Below are positions 33,876 to 46,500 of a DNA stretch of 64,000 nt, one piece after another. The first letter of the stretch is position 1, and each line of letters opens with the position of its first letter. This stretch comes from Elymus sibiricus. Its lineage: Eukaryota; Streptophyta; Magnoliopsida; Poales; Poaceae. Below the pieces are notes generated by a model that was not told the origin of the DNA, searched no databases, and saw only the letters and a list, made by a program, of their open reading frames with translations. The stretch covers positions 200,440,195 through 200,504,194 of the forward strand of contig CM077664.1 of the NCBI GenBank assembly GCA_039707655.1, read 5' to 3'. A program made the position numbers and the translations under genes.

Positions 33876-35400
33876 TCGCCTTTCTTTCTTTTTTGAAGTG
33901 GGCCCTTTCAGATCACTAGATGATACTAGCCCGCACATTGTCGAGTACATTTCAATGCAATTTTAATGTACATGCAACATGAATAATTGAAGTAACAATA
34001 TGTTCCGGCCCGCCGCTCAACGCCCATTACCAAGGCATATCGGTAACATGTGGGACTGCATGTGAGCAAACAGACGATTGGCCAAGCTGGCAAACTCCCC
34101 CTCTTATAGCGCGGGAAAAGTCCCATCCTAGCGTTTTCAATCGTTATTTGTGTCTATCGTCACTCCAAGGAGTAGAACCAAATGTTACAACTTACGAGTT
34201 CAAAATGAAAAGCCTGCCGCATTCGCATCGCACCTCCACACGGTCAGTCCAGCACGCCGCTCAAGCTAGGGAACGCGTGTTGTCTTGCATTTTCACTGAC
34301 ATCTGGGACCGTTATTGAGCAAACCGACTATCGGCAAACCCTCACCCTGCCCACCGCGCGTCGGCTGAGTTTAGAGGAACGAGGAGGGAGAAGTGCTAGC
34401 TGTAGCACGGACTCCAAGAAAATTGGTGTCCGATGGGACTCGTACTGGTTTGTACTCTACTACCATTGTACTACTCCTGCTCCTACTACTCTACACTAGT
34501 AGTACTAGTGCTAATACAAACTAATATGAGGCCATTCGACCGTGTCCCGGCAAAATACCCCGGACACCGATTATTCGTTGATATTTAAATTTGTTTTCAC
34601 ACAGCAAAATATCCCTGAAAACAACAACACACAGCAAAATTTCGCGGCAAATGAGGGATTTGAATGTGCTGGGCGGGGTGGGGCAGGAAGTTAACACAGA
34701 GGCTCGGTTTGTATTTTTTGGTGAAATGCAGAGGCTCGAGTTTTGGCGCCAAAACAAAAATTTTGCAAATATTTGTCACGCACCGGACGGCGCGCCAACC
34801 GCGTGTGGTTGTCTGGTGGCGTGTGCGGTAGACTTGAATGCTTATGACCGAGCACCCCGCTCTAGCACATAGCGGTACCACCTGCAGCAATGCTGAGGTG
34901 GCATATAACTAAATGAAGAAAGAGAGGGTTGAGTATCATATCAGATACCCTATCATAATAAACATATTTAGGAATAATAGTTATGATACTAACCACTACA
35001 AGCAGCCTTTATATCACAGAAGATTAATACTATTAACAATTCATGTCCTTAACAAAGGGTGCAATGATGACTGCAGCTTATCGCTTCTGGACGACCCGAT
35101 TTTTTGAGCCGGTCGAGCAGCTCCTCACGCGGCGAGGTGGGACTAAACATCCGAAACCCACCGGCCCAATACGGACGTGAAAATCGTAATTACAAATTGC
35201 ACTCAGTTGACGGGTCAAAAAGTCTACGTGGCACTCTGTCGACTGGTCAAACTGGCCACGTGGCTTGCGGGTCCCACCTATCAATTGGTAAACAAAAATT
35301 TACGCAGGCGTGTGAGGGGTCAAATTTGCGACCCGCAGAACTGGCCCTTGTGCGCGAACCACCCTGGCTGTGTATATGTGTGCATGCACGTGTAGGTTGA
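33876..35400. other. Intergenic, no recognisable gene
   Basis: Mixed composition. A GAGTATCATATCAGATACC / TTATGATACTAACCACTAC pair near 34930-35000 suggests another degraded MITE. No ORF has family resemblance. Confidence 0.4.
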
Positions 35401-36250
35401 GCACTTGAGCATGAGCGTGTGTGTTGCATCTTGTGTTGTGTGCATGCATGCGTGCGTGTGTTCGTGCGAGTGTTGCGTGCATGCATGTGTACGTGTGAGT
35501 GTTGCATGCATGCTTGAGTGCGAGTGTTGCGTGCATGCATGTGTACGTGTGAGTGTTGCATGCATGCTTGAGTGCGTGTGTTCGTGCGAGTGTTGCGTGC
35601 GTGCATGTGTATGTGTGAGTATTGCATGCATGCTTGAGTGCGTGTGTTCGTGCGAGTGTTGCGTGCGTGCATGTGTACGTGTGAGTGTTGCATGCATGCT
35701 TGAGTGCGTGTGTTCGTGCGAGTGTTGCGTGCGTGCATGTGTACGTGTGAGTGTTGCATGCATGCTTGAGTGCGTGTGTTCGTGCGAGTGTTGTGTGTGT
35801 GCATGTGTACGTGTGAGTGTTGAATGCATGCTTGAGTGCGTGTGTTCGTGCGAGTGTTGCGTGCCTGCATGTGTACGTGTGAGTGTTGCATGCATGCTTG
35901 AGTGCGTGTGTTCGTGCGAGTGTTGCGTGCATGCATGTGTACGTGTGAGTGTTGCATGCATGCTTGAGTGCGTGTGTTCGTGCGAGTGTTGCGTGCGTGC
36001 ATGTGTACGTGTGAGTGTTGCATGCATGCTTGAGTGCGTGTGTTCGTGCGAGTGTTGCGTGCGTGCATGTGTACGTGTGAGTGTTGCATGCATGCTTGAG
36101 TGCGTGTGTTCGTGCGAGTGTTGTGTGCGTGCATGTGTACGTGTGAGTGTTGCATGCATGCTTGAGTGCGTGTCTTTGTGCGAGTGTTGCGTGTGTGCAT
36201 GTGTACGTGTGAGTATTGCATGCATGCATGCGGGCGTTGCGTGCGTGTTT
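35401..36250 (+). repeat. Minisatellite, 66-bp unit, alternating purine-pyrimidine
   Basis: TTCGTGCGAG recurs every 66 bp from 35581 to 36109 (nine exact registers) with one earlier copy at 35461 and a variant at 36177; the first units are shorter. Each unit is made of GTGTGCATG/CGTGTACGTG text with almost strict purine-pyrimidine alternation. Because 66 is divisible by three, long ORFs appear in four frames; all are artefacts of periodicity. Confidence 0.95.
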
Positions 36251-36330
36251 GTCCACATGTGTGATGTGTGTGTATTCACCACAGTAGCACCTATGTATTA
36301 AAAGGCCGGCTCAGCATATCATCACTACAC

Positions 36331-36410
36331 GACCTTGTCCGCTGTGGTTATCGCGCGCGAGCTACCAACCTGAGGTCTCGACTTCGAATCCCCACCGAGC
36401 ACTAATTTAT
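36331..36410 (+). repeat. tRNA-derived SINE remnant
   Basis: GGTTATCGCGCGCGAGCTACC then CTGAGGTCTCGACTTCGAATC (36371-36390) resembles a tRNA body with a B-box-like TTCGAATC and a weak A-box. The T stem does not pair well, so this is not a functional tRNA gene. Confidence 0.45.
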
Positions 36411-36536
36411 TACCATTTGTTTCTTTCTTATACCCGCTGATAGGTGGGCCCTATGTTAGGGAGATAATGTGCGCTTCTGATGCAACACTAGTTGCGCCAC
36501 GTGGACTGTTTAACTGGTCAATTGATCGTGTCATCA

Positions 36537-36780
36537 ACAAAATACGTAGTTGTACGGTGAGCCAGTGATTGTATAATCACCAGAAAATGTATATGCTGAC
36601 CATATCGTGCTTTCGTTTCAAATACAATGACCGTCAGTGTCACCATCAAAATACGGAGTTGTACGGTGAGCTTGTGACCATATAATCACCAGAAAATGTA
36701 TATGTTGACCGTAATGAGCGCAATCTAAATCCAGAGACCGTATTGCGCTTTCACTTGACATACAATGACCGTCACGCGTG
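36537..36780 (+). repeat. Two-copy tandem repeat, about 110-bp unit
   Basis: GTTGTACGGTGAGC is at 36549 and 36658, each followed by ATAATCACCAGAAAATGTAT and, further on, ACAATGACCGTCA. Confidence 0.85.
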
Positions 36781-37264
36781 AATGTGTATGGGGGAGTACT
36801 TTTAGAGGGCCGAGAGATAGTTTGTGTGCGTACGTGAAAAGGGCGTAGAGAGAGGGGGTGTGCGATGGAGAGAATGAGAGAGAGAGATGCCCTTCATTCT
36901 CTTTATTGTGACTAATTTTATAGAGGATAAAAATGTAAACATTCACAATACGGAACAAATATCATTGGATGCACCATGCAATTAACTTTCATATATAACT
37001 TTGTAGTATTGTATATGTAGATTTTCTTAAATATTTGTTTTGTCGCAATCTGTGTAGTTTCAATTCAAAACAAATCTTGTATGCGGAGTAAAAGTGAACG
37101 GATGCCTTTTTTTAGATCATTGGGAGCACATGATAATGAGATGTAACATGTGTGAATGTGTAGTTGACGTATTTTGGAGGGCCTGAAAAGGGTATGTGTA
37201 CGTATTCGAGAGAGGCGTGGATACAAGGGGGGTGCGATGGGAGAAAGGGAAAGCACGAGAGAGA

Positions 37265-37312
<48 letters not shown>

Positions 37313-37474
37313 CGAATAGGATGTCTCAACGAGAGATGGTGAGTTTGTGTATGTAGAGGAGAAGGGGAGAGAGGCATGAGCAGAAAATAGTGTGTGTGTT
37401 GGTATGTGTGGGTGTGAAAATATAGGGAGACCTATGGGGGTAGAGAGTGTGCGAGGTGTGGTGGTGGCACATCT
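36781..37474 (+). repeat. GA-rich satellite-like sequence
   Basis: Degenerate GAGAG/TGTGTG text with GTACGTGAAAAGGGCGTAGAG at 36830 and a related unit at 37170-37230. A perfect GA tract is at about 37270-37308. Same style as 8300-9420. Confidence 0.65.
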
Positions 37475-37875
37475 TTTTTTGGTCTGGTGGGTCAAGGTGA
37501 GGACCCCTCGGTCAGTTATGTCCTACGCCACATAGGTCGGCCCGAGACGCGTTATACGAAGACTGACTTGACGTACAAGACGAAGATACCAGAGCCATGG
37601 AAGACTCTATCTCCACTGATGAAGCGGACTATGATTTGTAACCCTAGACCCCGGGTATGTTATATAGGCCGGGGGCCTAGTTCGTCGATAGTATATATAC
37701 ACACAATCCCTTGGTATTGACATGTACTTTGTACACACCCCAATCAAAGTATACACGACCAGGAGTAGGGAATTTCCTCGATAGCAAGGGCCCCGACTTG
37801 GGAAAATCTTTGCCTCTTATCACCATCCACTTTAACCGTCAAGGATATCGTACCGAATGATCTGATGGAATCATA
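37475..37875 (+). mobile_element. LTR fragment of a Gypsy-type element
   Basis: TGTAACCCTAGACCCCGGGT, a TATA-like GTTATATAGGCC (about 37660) and the trailing TGGGAAAATCTTTGCCTCTT text form a recognisable U3-R-U5 remnant. Neither TG nor CA terminus is clear. No interior is present. Confidence 0.5.
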
Positions 37876-38230
37876 TCCGTCAACTAGTAAGAGAGGTTGA
37901 GACAATGCGTGTGAGAGAGGACTAAAGAGAGTGTGCGTGCGGGAGACACGAGACAGAGATATGTATAGAGGGGGGGGGGGCGGAGACCATGCGTGCGCAT
38001 GCATGTGAGAGAAATAGTGTTTGTGACTGAGATTAGTGAAAAGAGTCGTGGATAGTAGTAAGAGAGAGAGAGGGAGATATATAGAGTGTGTGTGTGTGTG
38101 TGTGTGACACTTTCGGGAGAGAGGGTGGGCATTTGTGAGAGAGAAAGGCCGATGGATATATAGTGTGTGCGCGTATGCGTGAGAGAGAAAGATAGCGCGC
38201 GTGTGAGGAGGGGTCGAGGGAGAGTGCATC
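37876..38230 (+). repeat. GA/GT-rich satellite-like sequence
   Basis: Contains a (GT)n stretch at 38086-38104 and an 11-G tract at 37970-37980. Continues the array interrupted by the LTR fragment. Confidence 0.6.
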
Positions 38231-39100
38231 TACGCGTAAAGGACTGTTCTACCCATTAAATTAAAACATAAATTGTATTTAAAAAATTGGATGAGATCAT
38301 GAAATTTGCAATTCACGTATGAACGAACATTGGTCTAGCAAACATCCATACTATATCGAATTCGACCATGTGTATGGTATTATTTAACATTATTGATCCA
38401 TAGCCAGTAGTTTGAAATCCAGACAATGCATGGCTCTTGCAATTCATATATAAATGTGAGTACACTCTGCGGTCAGTGTCAAGCACATTATACATAAGAA
38501 ACATACATGGTATTCCAAATTGCTAGCGACGAAATAGAATACATTTTGAATTCAACATAAAAGTGGTTTCAAATATTCAAATTCATAGGAAGTGCATTCA
38601 ACTATTTGAATTAGAGATAATGACTTTTGTAAATCACATCTAAAAGGGGCATCAATCTTTGTTGATAATATATAGTCGTGTACAAAATAGATTCAAGTTT
38701 ACCTCCTCTATTCCAAAATAATCGTAGTTATAGGATTTTCAAGTGTCAAAAATTTCAAAAGAATCGCATAATTTAATGAGGTTTTCAAACATACAAGGTC
38801 AAATATAATGAGGTCAAATTAGGAAATTTCAACTGAAGAGTACTGTAAACGTGAATGCTTCTGGTTCAAAATTTTGAACGAAGCGCCAAAAGATCCTCTC
38901 CTCGCCAAAAACCGCGCGAGACCAATGTTTGGTAGAAGGAAATTACCGTCCTAACTCTGACCCGTGAAGCCTACCGGCTCGACGTCCACAAGTCTAAACC
39001 GGGGTAGGTTTGTAACTTCACCGAGACGCCACACAACCGCCTCCGAAAAACATTCATATACCGCGGGCACCTAAACGCCGATGCGCTCGGCTGAAATCAC
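38231..39100. other. AT-rich spacer
   Basis: No coding signal. From about 38935 a block with ATTACCGTCCTA and GTTTGTAACTT is repeated near 39130, period about 190 bp. Confidence 0.45.
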
Positions 39101-39730
39101 TCCCGCCCACTATTTTGGATACGTGAGATTACCGTCCTACCCCCGACCCACAGCATGTCCGAAATTTTAGATGGGGGCAAAGTTTGTAACTTTCCCCAAA
39201 TTTCAACAAGCACGTCCCGGAAACATGGTTCCCCCTTAGCTTCCCCCATCCCTCGTCCGATTCCCCATTCATACTTTGTGGGCGCCAAAACTCCCTCTCC
39301 ACCTGTCGCGAAACCCCAGCCTCCTCCGTCCACCACCCCATCGCACCGATCCACTTCCGCCCTCCTCCATCACGCCGGAGCCGATACCCCGACGTCGTCG
39401 TCCACCGCAACCTCAACCGCAGCGCCCTCCATGACTTAGCAGTTGAAGCTGAGGCAGAGCTGCCTCCACGATGCGGACATGCACCGTACCCGAGCCACTT
39501 CAACCCCTCCGTCCTGCGCCTCACCGCTGCCACTCCAACGTCGCAACCGTCCACCGCACCGGAGCTGTTCCTGCTACGCCATCGTTCGCCGCCTCGGATC
39601 TGCTTCCCCGCCGCCGACAGAGGGACACCGCACCACACTCAACTACTTGGCCATGGGTTCGTCCAAGGCTCCACCGTCCTCCACAACATCTTGTTTCCAG
39701 CGAACCACAAGATCTTCGAAAAAATAGAAG
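39101..39730 (+). other. GC-rich exon-like block, possible 5' part of the cassette gene
   Basis: C-rich leader-like sequence with Pro/Ser/Thr-rich readings in two frames and several stops. The CACCGCACCGGAGCTG block near 39556 matches the 10166 region for about 55 bp. It lies upstream of, and in the same orientation as, the exon-cassette array. A continuous reading could not be established. Confidence 0.3.
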
Positions 39731-40564
39731 GAGGACACAACATCGCCAGCCGATATTGGTACTCCTCTTCCCTTATTCTTGCAAATCTCTCGCACGATAT
39801 TCATCCCACGAAGGAAACTAGTTGACCGCTTCTTACTGCACATTCTTCCTGATACTAGATGTTCCAAGTAACTCGCGATGCACAAGGTTTCCCCCCATTT
39901 ACTATTTCACTTTAACTAGACGTCCGTCGTCTGCCTGGATTTCAATTCAGTGTCAGTTGATTCCCAATTAAAGGAAGCACCACCCGCGGAGGTGCACGGA
40001 GCACCTAGTCCACCTGTTCACCGGGGAAGCAGCGCCTCGGTGTCTATCTTAGAGGTGTGTGTGACGCAGGAGCTGCTGGCGCCCGATCTGGAGGTTCGCC
40101 GGGCTTAAAGGGATGGCCGGGGAGCGCTGCCAAGCACGGCGGTGGGTTGAGGTCGAGGGGAGGCCGTGGCGGTGGAGGCAGGGGTCTGGGCCGGTGGTCG
40201 CTGGCGTTTCGAGGAAGATCGTCAACGGTGGCTGGTGGGAGGTAGATGAAGGCCATCTGCCCGTTCCTTGTAGATCGGACGGTGCAGAAAAAATTGGCTG
40301 ACCTATTTGTTTTCAGTTGATTGTTATTTTAATAGGACCACATGTGGTGGTTTGCTGGAGGATTACCTGCACTTCCCAGCCATCCCTGTGCTCATATTTC
40401 AAAAGCCTAGAATCTAATTTCGTGTGCCATGCATGTTGTAGAGCTATCATATGTCTGCCGTCATTTATTTTTGACCCACCTGCTATCTGATACTTTTACA
40501 CTTTACTACTTATGCACAAAGCAACAAACTACACCCATACTCTCTCACTGTTGTTTTATTATGC
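39731..40564. other. Spacer before the exon-cassette array
   Basis: Contains a GGTGGAGGCAGGGG-type GC-rich island at 40100-40280 with no recognised protein. Otherwise nothing. Confidence 0.35.
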
Positions 40565-43500
40565 ATGGGTATTTCAGAATCGCAAGCACAGTATTCTAAA
40601 AAGAAAATAGAGCAGTCACTCCAGTCTGCATCGAGGATTGGAAAGACGCAGTTTGACGCTCTAATGAAGAGTGTAGTGTCATTCGATGAAGACTGTCAAC
40701 GTAGCTCTATAGTTGATGACTCCATTCGCCATACACCAGCATCGCAGGTGCTTGCTTTAACTTTGGTGTCATATATGGTTGCATGTTGCATATGGTGTCT
40801 ACCTTGTATTGCTTCTAAATTGGTTAAATTGCATCTGCTTAGCCATATACTGTGAATATGACATGCCTTCCTGTTTTTGGTACATACTCCATCTGTCTAT
40901 TAACCATGTTCTTACATCAAACTAATGTTCTTGTGTATCCCTCATCAATCACTTATGATGAGACAGGCACACCCGTGGGTTAGTGTGAGACGCGCTACTC
41001 TTTTAAAGAGTGCAGTGTCATCCTCCCCACATGATTCTCAACAAACAGCAAGGCTAGATGAAGATAGTCAACGTAGCTCTATAGTTGGTGACCGCATTTC
41101 CCCTGCACCACCATCGCAGGTGCTTGCTGTAACTTGGCAGTGTGATATGTGCTTGCATGTTAAGTATGGTGTCTAGCTTGTATTGCTTCTAATTAGGGTA
41201 AATTGCATCTACTTAGTTTACACATTATACCTGTGAATATGACATGCCTTCCTGTTTTTGGTACATACTACATCTATCTATTATCCATGTTCTTACATGA
41301 AACTATTGTTCTTGTGTATCCCGCATCAATCACCTACGATGAGACACCTTTATTCGTTGCATATTGCATATGATTTCTAGCATATAGCTATGTACTGCTT
41401 CTAATTTGTTGAAATACCCTTATTAGCCCGCCCTTTTAATTTGGTAGAGTGATATTGGTTGCATCTTTCATATGGTGTCTAGCTTGCATTGCTTCTAATT
41501 AGTTCAAATGCCTTCTGCTTAGTTCACACATCATAGGTGTGAATATGCAATGCTGTCCTTTTTTCGTACATATTCCATCCTCCTATCTTGCGGTTGCCTC
41601 ACATCAAAGTAGTGTTCATCAGTATCATGCATCAATGAGGTCTGAAAAGCAATTTTTATTGGGTATTCCTTTTTCTTATGGGTTTGACTTTACAAGGCAA
41701 AATCAAAAAAGAGGGAGGAAGGGGATTATGGTGGTCCTCTGCAGCAACGTAAACGGACCATCTCTACACATTCTCCTTGTACTTCTAGTGCATTACAAGT
41801 TCCAAGTCTCATCTCCCCTACTCCACCATCCCAGGTGCTTGCTCTAACTTGGCAGTGTGATATCTGGTTGCATGTTGCATATGGTGTCTAGCTTGTATTG
41901 CTTCTAATTATGGTAAAATGCATCTCCTTAGCTTACACATTATACATGTGAATATGACACGCCTTCCTGTTTCTGGTACATACTATATCTGTCTATCACA
42001 CCATGTTCTTACATCAAAGTACTGCTATTGTGTATGCCGCATCAATCACTTACGATGAGACACCTTTAACATGGTAGTGTGATATTGGTTGCATCTTGCA
42101 TTGATTTCTAGCTTGTACTGCTTCTAACTTTTCGAAATTCCACTTATGACGAGACACTTTTAACTTGGCAGAGTGATATTGGTTGCATCTTTCATATGGT
42201 GTCTAGCTTGCATTGCTTCTAATTAGTTCAAATGCCTTCTGCTTAGTTCACACATCATAGGTGTGAATATGCAATGTTGTCCCTTTTTCGTACATATTCC
42301 ATCCTCCTATCTTGCGGTTGCCTTACATCAAAGTAGTGTTCATCAGTATCATGCATCAATGAGTTCTGAAAAGCAATTTTTATTCCTTTTTCTTGTGGGT
42401 TTGACTTTACAAGGCAAAATCAAAAAAGAGGAAGGAAGGGGATGATGGTGGTCCTCTGCAGCAACGTAAACAGACCATCTCTACACATTCACCTTGTACT
42501 TCTAGTGCGTTACAAGTTCCAAGTCTCATCTCCCCTACTCCACCATCCCAGGTGCTTGCTCTAACTTGGCAGTGTGATATCTGGTTGCATGTTGCATATG
42601 GTGTCTAGCTTGTATTGCTTCTAATTAGGGTAAAATGCATCTGCTTAGCTTACACATTATACATGTGAATATGACACGCCTTCCTGTTTCTGGTACATAA
42701 TATATCTGTCTATCACACCATGTTCTTACATCAAAGTACTGTTGTTGTGTATGCTGCATCAATCACTTACGATGAGACACCTTTAACTTGGCAGTGTGAT
42801 ATTGGTTGCATCTTGCATTGATTTCAAGCTTGTACTGCTTCTAATTTTTCGAAATTCCACTTATGACGAGACACTTTTAACTTGGCAGAGTGATATTGGT
42901 TGCATCTTTCATATGGTGTCTAGCTTGCATTGCTTCTAATTTCTTGAAAATCCTTCTGCTTAGTTGACACACATAGGTGTGAATATGTCATGCGGTACGA
43001 TTTTCATACATATTCCATCCTCATATCATGTGTTTGCCTTACATCAAAGTATTGTTCGTCAGTCATTCATGAATGAGTTCTGAAGAGCAAAATTTATTCC
43101 TTTTTCTAGTAGGTTTGACTTCACAGTGCAAAATCAATACAGCGGAAGGCAACTAGTAAGGTAGTGGATGATGGTGGTCCTTCCGAGCAACTCAAACAGA
43201 GGGTCTCTACAGATTCTACTCAGCCATCCTCCCAACAAGATTCGCAAGACAACGCAGGGCTAGACAGTCAACGTAGTTGTGTAGATGATGAACACATCTC
43301 CCCTACTCCACCATCACAGGTGCTTTCTCTAACTTGGCACTGTTATATGTGGTTGCATGTTGCGTATGATGTCTAGTTTGTATTGCTTCTAATTTTGTTG
43401 ATTTGCATCTGCTTAGTTTACACATTATACTTGTGAATATGACACGTGTTCCTGTTTCTAGAACATACTAAATATGTCTATCACACCATGTTCTTACATC

Positions 43501-46500
43501 AAAGTACTGTTGTGTATCCTGCAATAATCACTTACCATAAGACACATTTAAGCTGGTAGTGTGATATACGTTGCATCTTGCATTGTCTTCTAGCTTGTAC
43601 GGCTTCTAATTTGTTGAAATGGCACTTATGACGAGACACTTTTAAGAGTGATATTGGTTGCATGTTCATATGGTGCCTAGCTTTCATTTCTTCTAATTTG
43701 TTGAAATGTCTTCTGCTTTGTGTTTTTCATACATATTCCATCCTCCTATCATAGGTGTGAATATGCAATGTTGTCCTTTTTTCCGTACATACTCCGTCCT
43801 CAAATCATGCACTTGCCTTACATCAAAGTAGTCTTTGTCTGTATCATGCACCAATGAGTTATGCAGAGCCAATTTTATTCCTTTTCTTGTGGTTTTGACT
43901 CCAAAAGCCAATATCAAAAAAGAGGAAGGAAAAGAGTAAGTTAGGGGATGTTGGTGGTTCACCGGACCAACGCAAACGTAGCCTCTCGAGATTTGCCACT
44001 GCTACTGCTACCGCAGTTGAAGTTCCAAGTCTATATGATGGCTCCATCTCCCCTACTCCACCATCGCAGGTGCTTGCTCTAACTTGACAGTGTGATAATT
44101 GGTTGCATGTTGCATATGCTGTATAGCTTGTATTTCTTCCAATTTGATTAAATTGCAGCTGGTGAGTTTATACGTTATATGTCGCACCCCGGCTCAGAGA
44201 ACCGGTTTACCAGTGTTTCCAACCCAGAGATCATGTCTTCTGGAAACACACAACAACTTGGAACAGAACTGAACTGAACTTTATTGAAATATCTCGAGTA
44301 CAAGCTCATAATTTACATCGATAGCGAGGCCAAAAGCACTGCACGTGCTGAGACAATATCTACATTATTTATGGAACATAGTAGGGCCTCAATACTACTG
44401 GAGAGAACTACGGCGTAGCGGAACATAGCGCGGAAAACTCCATCCACAGGGACACTGCTGTGGACATGGCCTAGTTAGCGTAGCACGAACCATCGGGACC
44501 TCCGTCCTCGGCTTCTCCTGCATGTGGCATGATACGCCAGGTGAGTACTTGGAATATACTCGCAAGCTCATGGCAACCAAAACAATGCAGCAAACAATAG
44601 CATGGCAATTAACATATTAAATACTAGGTTGCTTACTATCACCAACTTACTCTCGTCTAGGTTGTCCCAAAACCCTCGGAACGCTCATAAACCACTAAGC
44701 ACTTCCGAACATAAGACAAGTTCTTCCATCATTATTATCAGTATTACGGTTGATCATCCCGTGGCCTAGTATGGACTGTCCAATACCGTGGATGCGACTA
44801 TTCGAATAGATTCTTACACTCTGCAGAGGTTGCGCACTTTACCCACGCTATGGAGCTCCTGGCCTCATGCTCCCATTCGGGTGGACCGGTGCTGCTCCAA
44901 CGAAACCTGCCTAACCCGTGACTCCTCTATCGTACCACCGACAATCATACCCTCCCAGGGTCATGTCCTGGGTGGCCCCTGTGTCACCCCGTGACACCTG
45001 CCACCGTCGTGGCCACTAACTGTCCCAAACGGGGACGCCGGCAAAATAACTCAACTGGGCTCACAGGATTATCGTCGTCTACCTGATCAGGGCAGCACGC
45101 ACGCATAACCCTCCCTAGTGTGGTGGTACCGATAAAAGAGCACAAGGCCAGACCAAGTCAAGGCCGTGCCATACCGGCAAATGTGGCTGCACGGATAAGT
45201 CCGGATAGGTGACACTAGATCAACCAACTAGGTTTAGTGTTGACAAGCATTTATCAAGCATGGATTTTAATTGAAAGTAAATTAACAAGGCAGTAGCTAT
45301 GCATCCAATTAATTTACTATGAATTATCACATATTAAAAATAATGCATATAATTCAATCAAATAACCAACACTATTGAAATGCTTCATGCAATGGATGAC
45401 ATGGCTTGCCTTGCTCTGTTGGGTTGTCCACAAACTCCTGGGCTTCAAAACCAAAAGAATCTCCTTCTGAAAATATTTTAAAAGTGCAAAGGAAAATGTC
45501 ACATATTATTGTTCAGTTCACCAGAAATTCTGTGAGTATGGGAAAAATACCAAAATTTTCCAGAAAATAGAGGAGATCAAGACAAACCCAGAGCAAAAAG
45601 AATCAATTGATTTGGGCTTATGGATAAAAAGTTATGGCTGGTCAAAGTTCCTGGTCAAAATTTGAATTAAAACAGAAAATCAGAAAATCCACAGGGGGCC
45701 ACGTCGAAGGCGTACTTTGCCCGGGCGCCTCCACTTACCGCTTCGGCGTGCCGCTGACGAATGGGCCCCGATGTCAGATTTAAAAGGGGGAGGAGGGAAA
45801 CAGAGAGCGGTGGCACTCCGGCGAAGGTCGCCGGCGATACAGATGGCGGCGAGGTCCGGCGACTACGGGAATGGATCGAGCGCTCGGAGGTGCACACATA
45901 CGTACCCGTAGCGTGTCGTGGGGTGGCCGGACGACGTCGTCCACTTCCTCTCCGGCGGCGGTGGCTTTCGGGCATCGCTAGAGACGGCGATTCCGGCAAG
46001 GATTCAGTCGGGCAAGAGCTTGGGCAGGGTCAGTGGAGTGAGCTGAGCTTGCTCGAGCATTCGATGGAGTGCGGGGAGAAGTGGAACGGCGAGGAGGCTG
46101 GGCTCGGGAGGCGGCGGATCGCCGGCGATAAACGAGGCCAGAGGGCCTCTCGGCCTTGGCTCGGGGCTCGGGAGCTCGATTAGGAGGTGGAGGAGATGGG
46201 GTGAGGAGCGGGGAGAGGCCGGGGAGGCCTATTTATAGGAGGAGGAGAGGCTTCGGGAACGGGCGGGGCTCGGGCCACGTCGCCGGCGCAAGGACGGCGA
46301 GCTGGCCGTCGCGACGTAGGGCGAAGTGACGGGAGAGCTCAGTGGAGTAAATGCGGCAGTGGCGGCTAGCGGGAGGAAGACGACGGGCGACAAGGCCACT
46401 GTGGCCGCACGGGTGCCACAGTGCCCGCGCGCGTGGCTGTCGGCGAGAGCTTCTCCGGCGAGGGGAAGGATCCAGGGCAGCCAGGTGGACGGAGAGGAGC

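Noticed and set aside
35247..36301. ORFs of about 300 residues on both strands (Cys/Val-rich plus, His/Thr-rich minus)
   Set aside because: All are products of the 66-bp repeat with no stop in several frames; not a protein gene.
36331..36410. Functional tRNA gene
   Set aside because: The T stem and acceptor do not pair and no terminator T-run follows at the right distance.
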